From Christensenella sp. UBA1685 (GTDB taxonomy: Bacteria > Bacillota > Clostridia > Christensenellales > CAG-138): a DNA stretch of 33,519 nucleotides. The notes beneath the pieces are model-generated. The model was not told where the DNA came from, did no database searches, and saw nothing but the letters and a program-made list of their open reading frames with translations. The stretch is taken from NCBI GenBank assembly GCA_002320595.1, contig DCKB01000056.1:1-33519 (forward strand). The letters run 5' to 3'. The position numbers and the translations under genes were made by a program. Positions 1-7,477 of this stretch are shown here, in pieces (positions within the stretch are counted from its first letter, which is position 1; each line of letters starts with the position of its first letter).

Positions 1-75
1 CCAACATGTTTGACAATCCTACACGGTGCCCGAAAAGTCGAGCCGCCGCGCTATGTTTCGCGGGAGCCCATCCAT

Positions 76-2346
76 TCAAAACATGTTGCCCGGATTGATT
101 TCAATATCGCTCATGCCCACATGCCTCTGCGCATCATGAAATGCGTAAGCGGCGCGGATTGCGGCAGCCGTGTGCTTCGTGCGGGCAAGCTTTGCCAGCA
201 CCTGATAGCGATACTGCCCTTCCCTGCGCTTCACAGGCGCGGGCGCCGCCTCCAAAAACAGCAATTCCTGCGGATTTGCGCCGGCGCCGGCAAGTGCCGT
301 TTCAATCGCCTGCCGGAGCCCTGCAGCGCAGCGCTCCGCATCGGCCGCCAAAGGTTCCTCCACAGGCCCCGAAAGCACAATGCGCAAGAACAGCGCGTAC
401 GGCGGAAACAGTGCAGCGCGGCGCATAGCGATCTCATATGCATAAAAGCCGGGATAATCATGGCGCGCAGCAAACCCAATGACGGGATGCTCCGGCGTAT
501 ATGTCTGCACGATGACGTGCCCGGGCTTGTCCGCCCGTCCCGCGCGGCCCGCAACCTGCGTCAAAAGCTGGAAGGTGCGTTCCCCGCTCCGGTAATCGGG
601 GATGTGCAGCATGGAATCCGCAGCGATTACGCCGACAAGCGTTACGTTTGGGATATCGAGCCCCTTTGCAATCATCTGTGTGCCGATGAGCACCTGCGCT
701 TCCGCGCGCATGAACCGGCTGAGCAGTTCCTGATGCGCGTTCTTCGTGCGCGTGGTGTCAAGATCCATCCGCACGGCGGACGTACCCGGAAAATATGCTG
801 CAAGCTGCTCCTCGACCTGCTGCGTTCCCACGCCGAAGTATTTAAGGTAAGGCTTCCCGCAGTCCGGACATACACTTGGGATGCACGCCATGCGGCCGCA
901 ATAATGGCATTTCATCACGCCTTCCAGCTTATGGTAAGTCATAGAAACGTCGCAATCCGGGCATTTCATCACATAGCCGCAGCCGCGGCAGCAAACAAAT
1001 GTGGAATAGCCGCGCCGGTTCATAAACAGGATCGCCTGCTCCCCAGCTTTGAGGCACTGGCCGAGGGCGCTGTGCAGCGGGGCGCTGAAAATGCTGTTGT
1101 TTCCGGAAAGAAATTCGCTGCGCAAATCGACGATCTGCACTTCCGGCATAGGCTGGCGGTTGATGCGCTCGGGCAGCGTCAGCAATTGATATGCGCCGCT
1201 CAGGCCGCGCTTATAGGTTGCTACGGACGGCGTTGCGCTGCCGAGCACAAGCACCGCGCCGTTGAGCTTCGCGCGCTTTGCAGCGACCTCCGCCGCGCCA
1301 TACCGCGGGGCTGTTTCGGAGTGGTAGGACGGCTCATGTTCTTCATCCACAATGATGAGCTTCAAGCCCGTAAGCGGTGCAAATACAGCGCTGCGTGCCC
1401 CGATGACAACATCCACTTTACCGAGGCGGATCCGGCGCCATTCGTCATATCGCTCTCCCGGGGAAAGCCGGCTGTGCAGCACCGCTACACGCATGCCGAA
1501 GCGGCTGCGGAACCGTTCCATAGCCTGCGGGGTCAGAGAAATTTCCGGCACAAGTACAATGGCCTTTCCACCTTCTGCGATCACATGCGCAATGGACTGC
1601 ATGTAGACCTCCGTCTTTCCGCTGCCCGTCACGCCATACAGAAGGCAAGTGCCCGCTCCCCGCTTTACGCATGCAACAATTCCGTCAAACGCCGCCTGCT
1701 GCGCCGGAGTAAGCGGCAGAGGTTCGCCCGGCGGCGCAGCCTCCGCCGCGCGGAACGGATCGCGGAAGGTTTCCTGCCCTTCCTCCTGCAAAACGCCCTT
1801 TTTCAAAAGCGCTGCGATTGCGCCGGCTGCGCCTGGAATAAACGCGCAAATGTCCGCTGTGCTCATATATGTACCCGTTTGTCCAAGCAGGTCGATGACC
1901 TCCGCCTGCTTCGGCGCACGGGAAACGCCCGCCTTTGTGAGTAGCGCGGCCTTTTCCGCATCCGCATCCGCACCCGGCCGCAAGCGGACGGTACGCACCG
2001 TCTTTTCCTTCACACGGCCCCCCCGCATCTGCGCCGGAATCAAAAGGCGCAGCGCGTCCACAAGGAGGCAATGGTATGCCTCTGCCATCCAGTGCGCAAG
2101 CGCGATCTGCTCTTCCGTTAGGGCCGGATAGGGTTCCATTGTACGCAAAACCGGCTTAAGCGCAAGCCAATCCACATCCGTTTCCGTTGAAAGCGCAAGC
2201 ACAAACCCTTCCGTTTTTCGGTTTCCCGCGCCGAACGGCACCACCACCCGGTGCCCGGCCTGCACGGCAAGCCCTTCGGGTATTTCATAGGTGAACAGCC
2301 TGTCCACATTTGCATGGGCTATGTCGATGATGACGCGCGCGTACAT
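76..2346 (-). CDS. priA: Primosomal protein N' (PriA), replication restart helicase
   Basis: ATP-dependent 3'-5' DNA helicase that reloads the replisome at stalled forks. The 756-residue product has the N-terminal DNA-binding region (first ~100 residues), a Walker A motif GVTGSGKTEVYM, the DEEH box in VDEEHEPSYHS, and the PriA-specific insert of four CxxC pairs (CRGCG, CPDC, CHYC, CPDC) that binds two zinc ions, followed by helicase motifs ending in QVAGRAGR. Length is normal for the family. I start at the ATG at 2346 (MYARVIIDIAHANVD) because AGAGGGTGG lies just upstream; an in-frame ATG at 2367 would place that site inside the gene. It has its own promoter. In many Clostridia priA directly follows coaBC; here coaBC is about 20.7 kb away. 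Confidence 0.97.
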   Translation of the reverse strand: MYARVIIDIAHANVDRLFTYEIPEGLAVQAGHRVVVPFGAGNRKTEGFVLALSTETDVDWLALKPVLRTMEPYPALTEEQIALAHWMAEAYHCLLVDALRLLIPAQMRGGRVKEKTVRTVRLRPGADADAEKAALLTKAGVSRAPKQAEVIDLLGQTGTYMSTADICAFIPGAAGAIAALLKKGVLQEEGQETFRDPFRAAEAAPPGEPLPLTPAQQAAFDGIVACVKRGAGTCLLYGVTGSGKTEVYMQSIAHVIAEGGKAIVLVPEISLTPQAMERFRSRFGMRVAVLHSRLSPGERYDEWRRIRLGKVDVVIGARSAVFAPLTGLKLIIVDEEHEPSYHSETAPRYGAAEVAAKRAKLNGAVLVLGSATPSVATYKRGLSGAYQLLTLPERINRQPMPEVQIVDLRSEFLSGNNSIFSAPLHSALGQCLKAGEQAILFMNRRGYSTFVCCRGCGYVMKCPDCDVSMTYHKLEGVMKCHYCGRMACIPSVCPDCGKPYLKYFGVGTQQVEEQLAAYFPGTSAVRMDLDTTRTKNAHQELLSRFMRAEAQVLIGTQMIAKGLDIPNVTLVGVIAADSMLHIPDYRSGERTFQLLTQVAGRAGRADKPGHVIVQTYTPEHPVIGFAARHDYPGFYAYEIAMRRAALFPPYALFLRIVLSGPVEEPLAADAERCAAGLRQAIETALAGAGANPQELLFLEAAPAPVKRREGQYRYQVLAKLARTKHTAAAIRAAYAFHDAQRHVGMSDIEINPGNMF

Positions 2347-2380
2347 GCCGTTCCACCCTCTTTCCATAAATCTTCAATTT

Positions 2381-2409
2381 ATTATAGCATATCCCCAAAC
2401 ATCGCAAAA
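2381..2409 (-). promoter_or_regulatory. Probable sigma-A promoter of priA
   Basis: On the minus strand a perfect TATAAT (2381-2386) is preceded by TGC, giving an extended -10 box. The -35 hexamer at 17-base spacing is poor (TTTTGC, 2404-2409), as is usual for extended -10 promoters. It lies 35 bases before the chosen priA start. Confidence 0.65.
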
Positions 2410-2650
2410 GGGCGAATACCCAGCCCTCAGGCTGTCGAAAAAGTCCGGGATCGTCAAGGGCCGCAGCCCTTGACTTGCAATCCGGCTTCGGCGACCGGTG
2501 CGCCGAAACGGATGAAAACCCTTCGGTTTTCGTACTTTGCGGCTTTTGCCGCCCGGGAGCGTCAGCGAGAGGCAAAAGCCGAGAAAACTCGAAAAAGTGG
2601 CTGAAAGCCACTTTTTCGGCACGCAGAAAGGGCGGATGCCCCGCCCTTTC
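2407..2650. repeat. Hairpin-rich intergenic element between the MBL gene and priA
   Basis: This non-coding stretch holds six local inverted repeats: 2453-2474 (9-bp perfect stem, 4-base loop), 2481-2512 (7 bp plus an outer 4 bp), 2514-2531 (7 bp, CTTC loop), 2541-2580 (10 bp, 20-base loop), 2590-2618 (13-bp perfect stem, GAA loop) and 2626-2650 (10 bp, 5-base loop). Its ends, about 2407-2427 and 2627-2647, are a direct repeat matching at 18 of 21 bases. The stretch CGAAAAAGT near 2436 recurs in the 2590 stem. Open frames here have no recognisable protein content. The pattern is that of a dispersed, REP- or MITE-like element; the hairpin next to the upstream stop codon may also end or stabilise that transcript. 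Only one copy is in the window, so dispersal is inference. Confidence 0.6.
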
Positions 2651-2667
2651 GTTCAGCAAAGTTGTAC

Positions 2668-4299
2668 TTATCGTCCCAAAATCCGCTCCCACTTGTCCGC
2701 AAGCGCCCGGAGGTCTTCTTCCAGAATCTCGGCGCGCAACGCAGCAGAAGCATCCGTCTTCCAATCCGTGCCATTTAACAGGGCGCTGATGCGCTCAAGC
2801 TCAGCACGCATATGCTCCGCATAGTGCGCTTCCGCAAGCTCTTCCGCAGGGACGGGCGCAGATACCGTTTCCGATGCTTTTGCGACCTCGCCCGGAAGCA
2901 GTGTGAATTCCTCCAGAAGGCCCGGTACTTCGACATGATATCCAAGTGAGCGCACAGCATTTGAAAAGCTGTCCAGCACCTCTGCCTCACCATGCACAAA
3001 GAAGGTGCAGACCGGCTTGTTTCCAATGCCTTCAATCCATTCAATCAGTTCGTCGCGCCCCGCATGGCCGGAAAACCCTTCAATGCGTTCGATCGTCGCG
3101 TTCACACGCACATCTTCACCGAAGAGGCGCACCTTCTTCGCACCGTCCAGCAACATGCGGCCGAGCGTACCTTCCGCTTGATATCCGGCAAAGATAACCG
3201 TAGAATCCGCGCGATACAGGTTGTGCTTCAGATGGTGGCGGATGCGCCCTGCATCGCACATGCCGGAAGATGAGATGATGATGTTGCATCCCGTCTGTGC
3301 ATTGATGAGCTTGCTTTCATCTGCGGTAACCGCAACGCGCAGGGTCGGGAAATCAAACGGGGAGCCGGATTTCGCCATTTCACGTGCTTCTTCGTCGTAG
3401 TATCCTTCCGCACATTTTTCATAAATCTTCGTTGCGTTGATGCCGAGCGGGCTGTCGATATATACCGGCACGTTTTCAAGCCCGGGCACGGAATTTTTCA
3501 TCAAAAGGCGCTTGATGTAATAAAGGAGTTCCTGCGTTCTGCCAACGGCAAAGGACGGGATCACAATGTTTCCGCCGCGTGCAATACCCATTTTGAGCAC
3601 GGAGATCAAGTGCGCTTCCTTCGCCTCTACAGTGGATTCTTCATGGTTGCGGTCGCCATAGGTGCCTTCAATCACAAGGTAATCCGCGCCCTTGACTTGC
3701 TGCGGGTCGCAAATGATCGGGCGTTCTTCGCGGCCGATATCGCCGGAAAAAACGAGTTTGGTTGTTTTTCCGTTTTCTTCCACCCAAATTTCGATGGCAG
3801 ACGACCCCAGCAAATGTCCGATGTCATTGAAACGTGCCGTTATACCTGAAACGACTGAAACTGTCCTTCCATAAGAAGTAGGTGAAAACTGTTTGAGTGC
3901 GTTTTGCGCATCCTGCACTGTATAAAGCGGTTCAGCCGGCGCTTTGCCTGCGCGCAGATTTTTGCGCGTTTGGTATTCCGCCTCCTGTTCCTGAATATGG
4001 CCGCTATCCGGCAGCATAATGCCGGACAGCTGCGCTGTGGCGTCCGTTGCGATAATACTGCCCTTGAATCCCTGTTTTACAAGCAGCGGGATGAGGCCGG
4101 AATGGTCAATGTGCGCGTGCGTTAAAAGCACCGCGTCGATTTCCGCCGGATTGAATGGAAATTTATCTTCCCCCAATTCCGTCTTCTTATCGGCGCCCTG
4201 ACGCATGCCGCAATCCACCAACACGTTTTTTCCGTTGGCAGAAATCATATGGCAGGAACCCGTTACGCTGCGCGCTGCGCCGCAAAACCGTATTTTCAT
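2668..4299 (-). CDS. Beta-CASP metallo-beta-lactamase-fold ribonuclease-like protein
   Basis: Predicted Zn-dependent nucleic-acid hydrolase of the YSH1/CPSF73-like group (COG1236), probably an RNA exo- or endonuclease. The 543 residues show the N-terminal metal site THAHIDHSG (HxHxDH), the beta-CASP strand EGTYGDRNHEES, PSFAVGRTQELLYYI, SSSGMCDAGRIRHHL, and the C-terminal histidines in GFSGHAGRDEL and FFVHGEAE. All expected metal ligands are visible. About 90 residues at the C terminus extend past the core and are not recognised. The start at 4299 (MKIRFCGAARSVTGS) follows GGGAAAGGGAAA and matches the family start; an upstream in-frame start at 4332 would lie on the -10 box. Single-gene transcription unit on the evidence of flanking signals. 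The substrate is not known. Confidence 0.9.
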   Translation of the reverse strand: MKIRFCGAARSVTGSCHMISANGKNVLVDCGMRQGADKKTELGEDKFPFNPAEIDAVLLTHAHIDHSGLIPLLVKQGFKGSIIATDATAQLSGIMLPDSGHIQEQEAEYQTRKNLRAGKAPAEPLYTVQDAQNALKQFSPTSYGRTVSVVSGITARFNDIGHLLGSSAIEIWVEENGKTTKLVFSGDIGREERPIICDPQQVKGADYLVIEGTYGDRNHEESTVEAKEAHLISVLKMGIARGGNIVIPSFAVGRTQELLYYIKRLLMKNSVPGLENVPVYIDSPLGINATKIYEKCAEGYYDEEAREMAKSGSPFDFPTLRVAVTADESKLINAQTGCNIIISSSGMCDAGRIRHHLKHNLYRADSTVIFAGYQAEGTLGRMLLDGAKKVRLFGEDVRVNATIERIEGFSGHAGRDELIEWIEGIGNKPVCTFFVHGEAEVLDSFSNAVRSLGYHVEVPGLLEEFTLLPGEVAKASETVSAPVPAEELAEAHYAEHMRAELERISALLNGTDWKTDASAALRAEILEEDLRALADKWERILGR

Positions 4300-4331
4300 A
4301 GCAATATTTCCCTTTCCCATTCTTAAATTCA

Positions 4332-4360
4332 ATTATATGCCGTTCCGCAAAATTGAACAA
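4332..4360 (-). promoter_or_regulatory. Probable promoter of the MBL-fold gene
   Basis: Minus strand: TATAAT (4332-4337) with TTGTTC (4355-4360) at 17-base spacing, 33 bases before the ATG at 4299. Confidence 0.55.
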
Positions 4361-4446
4361 GGTATGAAAATGGATATGCGCTTGCAAAATTGTTAATTCT
4401 GTGTAAATCAGCGCAGCCCCTTTTATTTTTTGCGGAATATCGAATG

Positions 4447-4472
4447 AAAACGCGTGCCTCAGCACGCGTTTT
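4447..4472 (-). terminator. Rho-independent terminator after the SEC-C gene
   Basis: A perfect 11-bp stem with a 4-base loop begins a few bases past the stop codon of the SEC-C gene. The stem ends in TTTT on the minus strand, then CATTC, so the U-run is short. Confidence 0.75.
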
Positions 4473-4476
4473 CGTT

Positions 4477-4980
4477 TTATTTATCTTTTCCGCAGCATTT
4501 TTTGTATTTCTTTCCGCTGCCGCAGGGGCAGGGATCGTTACGGCCGACGGTTTCCTGCTTCACGAACACTTTGGATGCGCGGAATTCCTTGGTGATCTCA
4601 TGGCGCTTTTCCTCGGACAGCACATCATCCCACTCCTTCAGGTGATAAAGCCAATCCGCCTTTGCATCCAGCATGTTGAAATAAAGCTTTTCAAAATCAA
4701 CATCCAGAGAAATAACGGTGCTGCTTTCCAGGCTTTCAAGATCAATCTCCTGTTTAAGGCTCGTATTGATACCATCCAGGAAGCCGATGAAGGTGACCTC
4801 GTCCATGCCGAAAGTTTCCGCAAGCCCGCTGAGCTCGCCCGAGTACATCTCTGCATGGTTTGCAAGGATTTTTTTATAATTTTCGGTTTCGAGCGCAAAG
4901 TAATCGTTCCAGAACTTTTCCTGCTCATGTGGTGCGCGCTGTGCATCGGCGGCTTGTCTCCACTCAGAATAAAGGCTCAT
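4477..4980 (-). CDS. SEC-C motif protein, function unknown
   Basis: Small acidic protein of 167 residues. The last 20 residues form a SEC-C zinc-binding motif (RNDPCPCGSGKKYKKCCGK, ligands C-x-C and CC), the tail also found on SecA and many stand-alone proteins. The rest is predicted mainly helical, with no motif I recognise. The start at 4980 (MSLYSEWRQAAD) follows GGGGGAGAG at good distance; a longer frame to 5076 would run through a hairpin. It sits downstream of icd, separated by a strong hairpin, and ends at a terminator. SEC-C tails often mediate metal or ribosome/SecB contacts in other proteins; no specific role can be assigned here. Confidence 0.85.
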   Translation of the reverse strand: MSLYSEWRQAADAQRAPHEQEKFWNDYFALETENYKKILANHAEMYSGELSGLAETFGMDEVTFIGFLDGINTSLKQEIDLESLESSTVISLDVDFEKLYFNMLDAKADWLYHLKEWDDVLSEEKRHEITKEFRASKVFVKQETVGRNDPCPCGSGKKYKKCCGKDK

Positions 4981-5002
4981 ATGTTTCTCTCCCCCATGAT
5001 TG

Positions 5003-5026
5003 GGCGGGCGGCAAACGCCGCCCGCC
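5003..5026 (-). other. Strong hairpin between icd and the SEC-C gene
   Basis: A G+C-only 10-bp perfect stem with AAAC loop lies between the icd stop and the SEC-C ribosome binding site. No U-run follows, so it is more likely an mRNA-stabilising or processing hairpin than an intrinsic terminator. Confidence 0.5.
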
Positions 5027-5059
5027 GCAATGATTTCTGCTTTTCTTATGGTAATGGAT

Positions 5060-6271
5060 TTACAGCGCCGCGTCAAGATATTCCTTGACCTTCAGGATAA
5101 ATCCTTCGGTAGAAAGCACCGTCTTGTTCTCCATATCGGCGAGAAGCGCAAGATCCTTGGTCATAAAGCCATCCGAAATGCACTTGAGGGACGCCTGCTC
5201 AAGCTTTTCGCCGAAAGCGACAAGCTCGGGGATGCTGTCCATTTCGCCGCGCTTTTTGAGCGCGCCAGTCCATGCGAACAGGGTTGCCATGGAGTTGGTG
5301 GAAGTCGTTTCCCCCTCAAGGTGCTTGTAATAATGGCGCGTCACAGTGCCGTGCGCCGCTTCGTATTCATAGTTGCCGTCGGGCGAAACAAGTACGCTCG
5401 TCATCATGGCGAGAGAGCCGAACGCGGTGGCGACCATGTCGCTCATCACATCGCCGTCATAGTTTTTGCAGGCCCAGATAAAGCCGCCCTCAGAGCGGAT
5501 CACGCGCGCAACCGCATCGTCGATCAGGGTATAGAAATACGTGATGCCGGCTTCCTCGAACTTGGCCTTGTATTCCGCATCATAGATCTCCTGGAAGATG
5601 TCTTTGAAAGTGTGGTCATACTTCTTGGAGATGGTGTCCTTTGCAGAGAACCAGAGGTCCTGCTTGGTGGCAAGCGCGAAGTTAAAGCAGGCGCGTGCGA
5701 AGCTCTGGATGGAATCGTCCTTGTTGTAGGTACCCATCAAAACGCCGGGGCACTTGAAGTCAAAGACCGTCTCATGGAAGATTTCCTTGCCTTGTGCATC
5801 CTTAAAGAGGATTTCGGCAGTTCCGGGGCCCGGAACGCGGTATTCCGTGCACTTGTAAATGTCGCCGTATGCATGACGCGCGATGGTGATGGGCTTAACC
5901 CAGCTGCGTACGGAGGGCTTCAGGCAGGGCAGCGTGATGGGCGTACGGAACACGGTGCCATCCAGAATCGCACGGATGGTGCCGTTGGGACTCTTATACA
6001 TTTTTTTGAGGTTATACTCGGTCATGCGCTGCGCATTGGGGGTAATCGTTGCGCACTTCACGCCCACGCCGTACTTCTTCACAGCCTCAGCCGCCTGCAC
6101 AGTGATCTGGTCGTCGGTCTCATCGCGGGAGGGGAGGCCCAGATCGTAGTATTCGGTCTTAAGGTCGATATACGGGGTCAGAAGATGATCTTTAATCATC
6201 TTCCAGATGATGCGGGTCATTTCGTCTCCGTCCATCTCCACGAGGGGGGTACGCATCTGAATCTTGCTCAT
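5060..6271 (-). CDS. icd: NADP-dependent isocitrate dehydrogenase (homodimeric, eukaryote-like subfamily)
   Basis: Oxidative decarboxylation of isocitrate to 2-oxoglutarate with NADP+, cytosolic. The 403-residue length and the opening TPLVEMDGDEMTRIIWKMIK are those of the subfamily that includes mitochondrial/cytosolic IDH1/2 rather than the E. coli Icd type. The substrate-binding stretch SPNGTIRAILDGTVFRTPI, the Asp metal ligands around IDDAVARVI and CKNYDGDVMSDM, and the cofactor-binding EAAHGTVTRHY are all present. The ATG at 6271 follows AAAGGAGAG. It starts 16 bases after the ddl stop and is probably co-transcribed with the cell-wall genes upstream, an odd partnership best read as read-through. 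It likely supplies 2-oxoglutarate and NADPH for glutamate synthesis. Confidence 0.95.
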   Translation of the reverse strand: MSKIQMRTPLVEMDGDEMTRIIWKMIKDHLLTPYIDLKTEYYDLGLPSRDETDDQITVQAAEAVKKYGVGVKCATITPNAQRMTEYNLKKMYKSPNGTIRAILDGTVFRTPITLPCLKPSVRSWVKPITIARHAYGDIYKCTEYRVPGPGTAEILFKDAQGKEIFHETVFDFKCPGVLMGTYNKDDSIQSFARACFNFALATKQDLWFSAKDTISKKYDHTFKDIFQEIYDAEYKAKFEEAGITYFYTLIDDAVARVIRSEGGFIWACKNYDGDVMSDMVATAFGSLAMMTSVLVSPDGNYEYEAAHGTVTRHYYKHLEGETTSTNSMATLFAWTGALKKRGEMDSIPELVAFGEKLEQASLKCISDGFMTKDLALLADMENKTVLSTEGFILKVKEYLDAAL

Positions 6272-6287
6272 TGCTGCTCTCCTTTGT

Positions 6288-7460
6288 TTACTTCTTAATT
6301 GTTTTTGTGCCGTTCATCATCTTCGTCAGAATCTCGGAATCATATGCAAAAGTGGATTCGTTTTTCTGCACCAGTGCTTCGTGCGCATATTCAACGAGTT
6401 GATCCACGAGTTGCCGGAAAGATATTCCCATCGGCTCAAAAAGGTAAAACGCAAACGAGCCCGGAATGGTGTTGATCTCGCAAACGTAGAGCGCGCCGGT
6501 TTCCGGGTCGATCATGTAATCGACGCGTACAACGCCTTTGCATTCCAACATCTGAAAGATTTGGACGGTATAAGCCTGAATCTTTTGGGTTTGCTCCTCG
6601 GAAATCGGCGCGGGGATCTTACGGCCGAGGCTTTCCATTCCCTTGCCGGCGCCGCGCAGATACTTTTGATCGAAGCTCAGGAATTCCTCCCAGGAAACGG
6701 GCTGCTCGCACAGAGAAGGCGTGGCCTTTCCGCCAAAGCCAATGCAGGCGCAGTTGATTTCCACCGGCCTGTTCAAGCCCTTTTCGATCAGGATACGCCT
6801 GTCGTACGCGCAGGCGACCTCCATTGCCTGTTCAAAAGAGGCTCTGTCCACCGCCCGGCTGATGCCGATGGAAGAGCCGAGGTTAGCCGGTTTTACGTAC
6901 AGCGGGTAGCCGAGCGCTTCCGCGCGTGCGGTCACAGCGGAAGGATTTTCCTTCCATTCGCTGCGATAGCAATATGTGCTTTCAAGCACCGGTAAACCCA
7001 TGCTTTTAAACACAGCCTTCATGATGATCTTATCCATGCCCACGGCAGAGCCCGTCACACCGCAGCTCGAATACGGAATGTTTGCAAGCTCCAGCAGCCC
7101 CTGTATGGTGCCATCCTCGCCGTGCATGCCGTGCAGCGCCAAAATTGCGCAGTCCACATCGGCCACCTTTTGTGCCTTTGCACCAAACAGGCCGCCCTGC
7201 CCGAGCGTATAAAGTCCGTTCATCCCCGGCACGGGCGGCAGCACCACACGGGTGATCCCCTTCCCATCCGGGTTGAAGTTTTTGTAAGTTTCCACCCTGC
7301 GCAGGGGTTCGCCGGTGAACCATTCTCCCCTTCGGGAAACATAAACGGGAAACGCATTGTATTTGCTCTTATCGGCATTCTCCAGAATTTGCAGACCGGA
7401 GATGATCGAAACATCATGCTCCGCAGCACGGCTGCCAAAGACTACGGCAAGATTCAGCAT
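6288..7460 (-). CDS. ddl: D-alanine--D-alanine ligase family protein
   Basis: ATP-grasp ligase that joins two D-alanines for the peptidoglycan stem. Visible motifs: GSRAAEHDVSIISG at residues 10-22, HGMHGEDGTIQGLLE near 110-124, the ATP-binding YVKPANLGSSIGIS, and the Mg/ATP site CEINTIPGSFAFYLFEP. At 390 residues it is slightly longer than E. coli DdlB because of a C-terminal tail. The loop that discriminates the second substrate reads FLSFDQKYLRGAGKGMES, longer than and different from the usual YDYEAKY-type loop, so D-Ala versus D-Ser or D-lactate specificity is not certain. I start at 7460 (MLNLAVVFGSRAAEH), preceded by GGGAGGAG; an upstream ATG at 7481 overlaps the preceding stop. Downstream of the membrane Mur ligase, consistent with supplying its D-Ala-D-Ala. 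Confidence 0.92.
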   Translation of the reverse strand: MLNLAVVFGSRAAEHDVSIISGLQILENADKSKYNAFPVYVSRRGEWFTGEPLRRVETYKNFNPDGKGITRVVLPPVPGMNGLYTLGQGGLFGAKAQKVADVDCAILALHGMHGEDGTIQGLLELANIPYSSCGVTGSAVGMDKIIMKAVFKSMGLPVLESTYCYRSEWKENPSAVTARAEALGYPLYVKPANLGSSIGISRAVDRASFEQAMEVACAYDRRILIEKGLNRPVEINCACIGFGGKATPSLCEQPVSWEEFLSFDQKYLRGAGKGMESLGRKIPAPISEEQTQKIQAYTVQIFQMLECKGVVRVDYMIDPETGALYVCEINTIPGSFAFYLFEPMGISFRQLVDQLVEYAHEALVQKNESTFAYDSEILTKMMNGTKTIKK

Positions 7461-7477
7461 CGCTTTCTCCTCCCTTT

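Noticed and set aside
1..7. An ATG on the minus strand at 7 with a possible AGGAT site, as the start of the gene after priA (often def or fmt)
   Set aside because: Only two codons lie in the window, so no protein similarity can be judged.
10..1944. Long plus-strand open frame across priA
   Set aside because: It is the antisense of priA; the product is His/Arg/Cys rich with no motif and no ribosome site.
2285..2764. Open frames across the hairpin-rich spacer on both strands
   Set aside because: They follow the inverted repeats, lack ribosome sites and overlap the MBL and priA ends.
5000..6298. Long plus-strand frame across icd
   Set aside because: Antisense of icd, which has clear enzyme motifs and a strong ribosome site.
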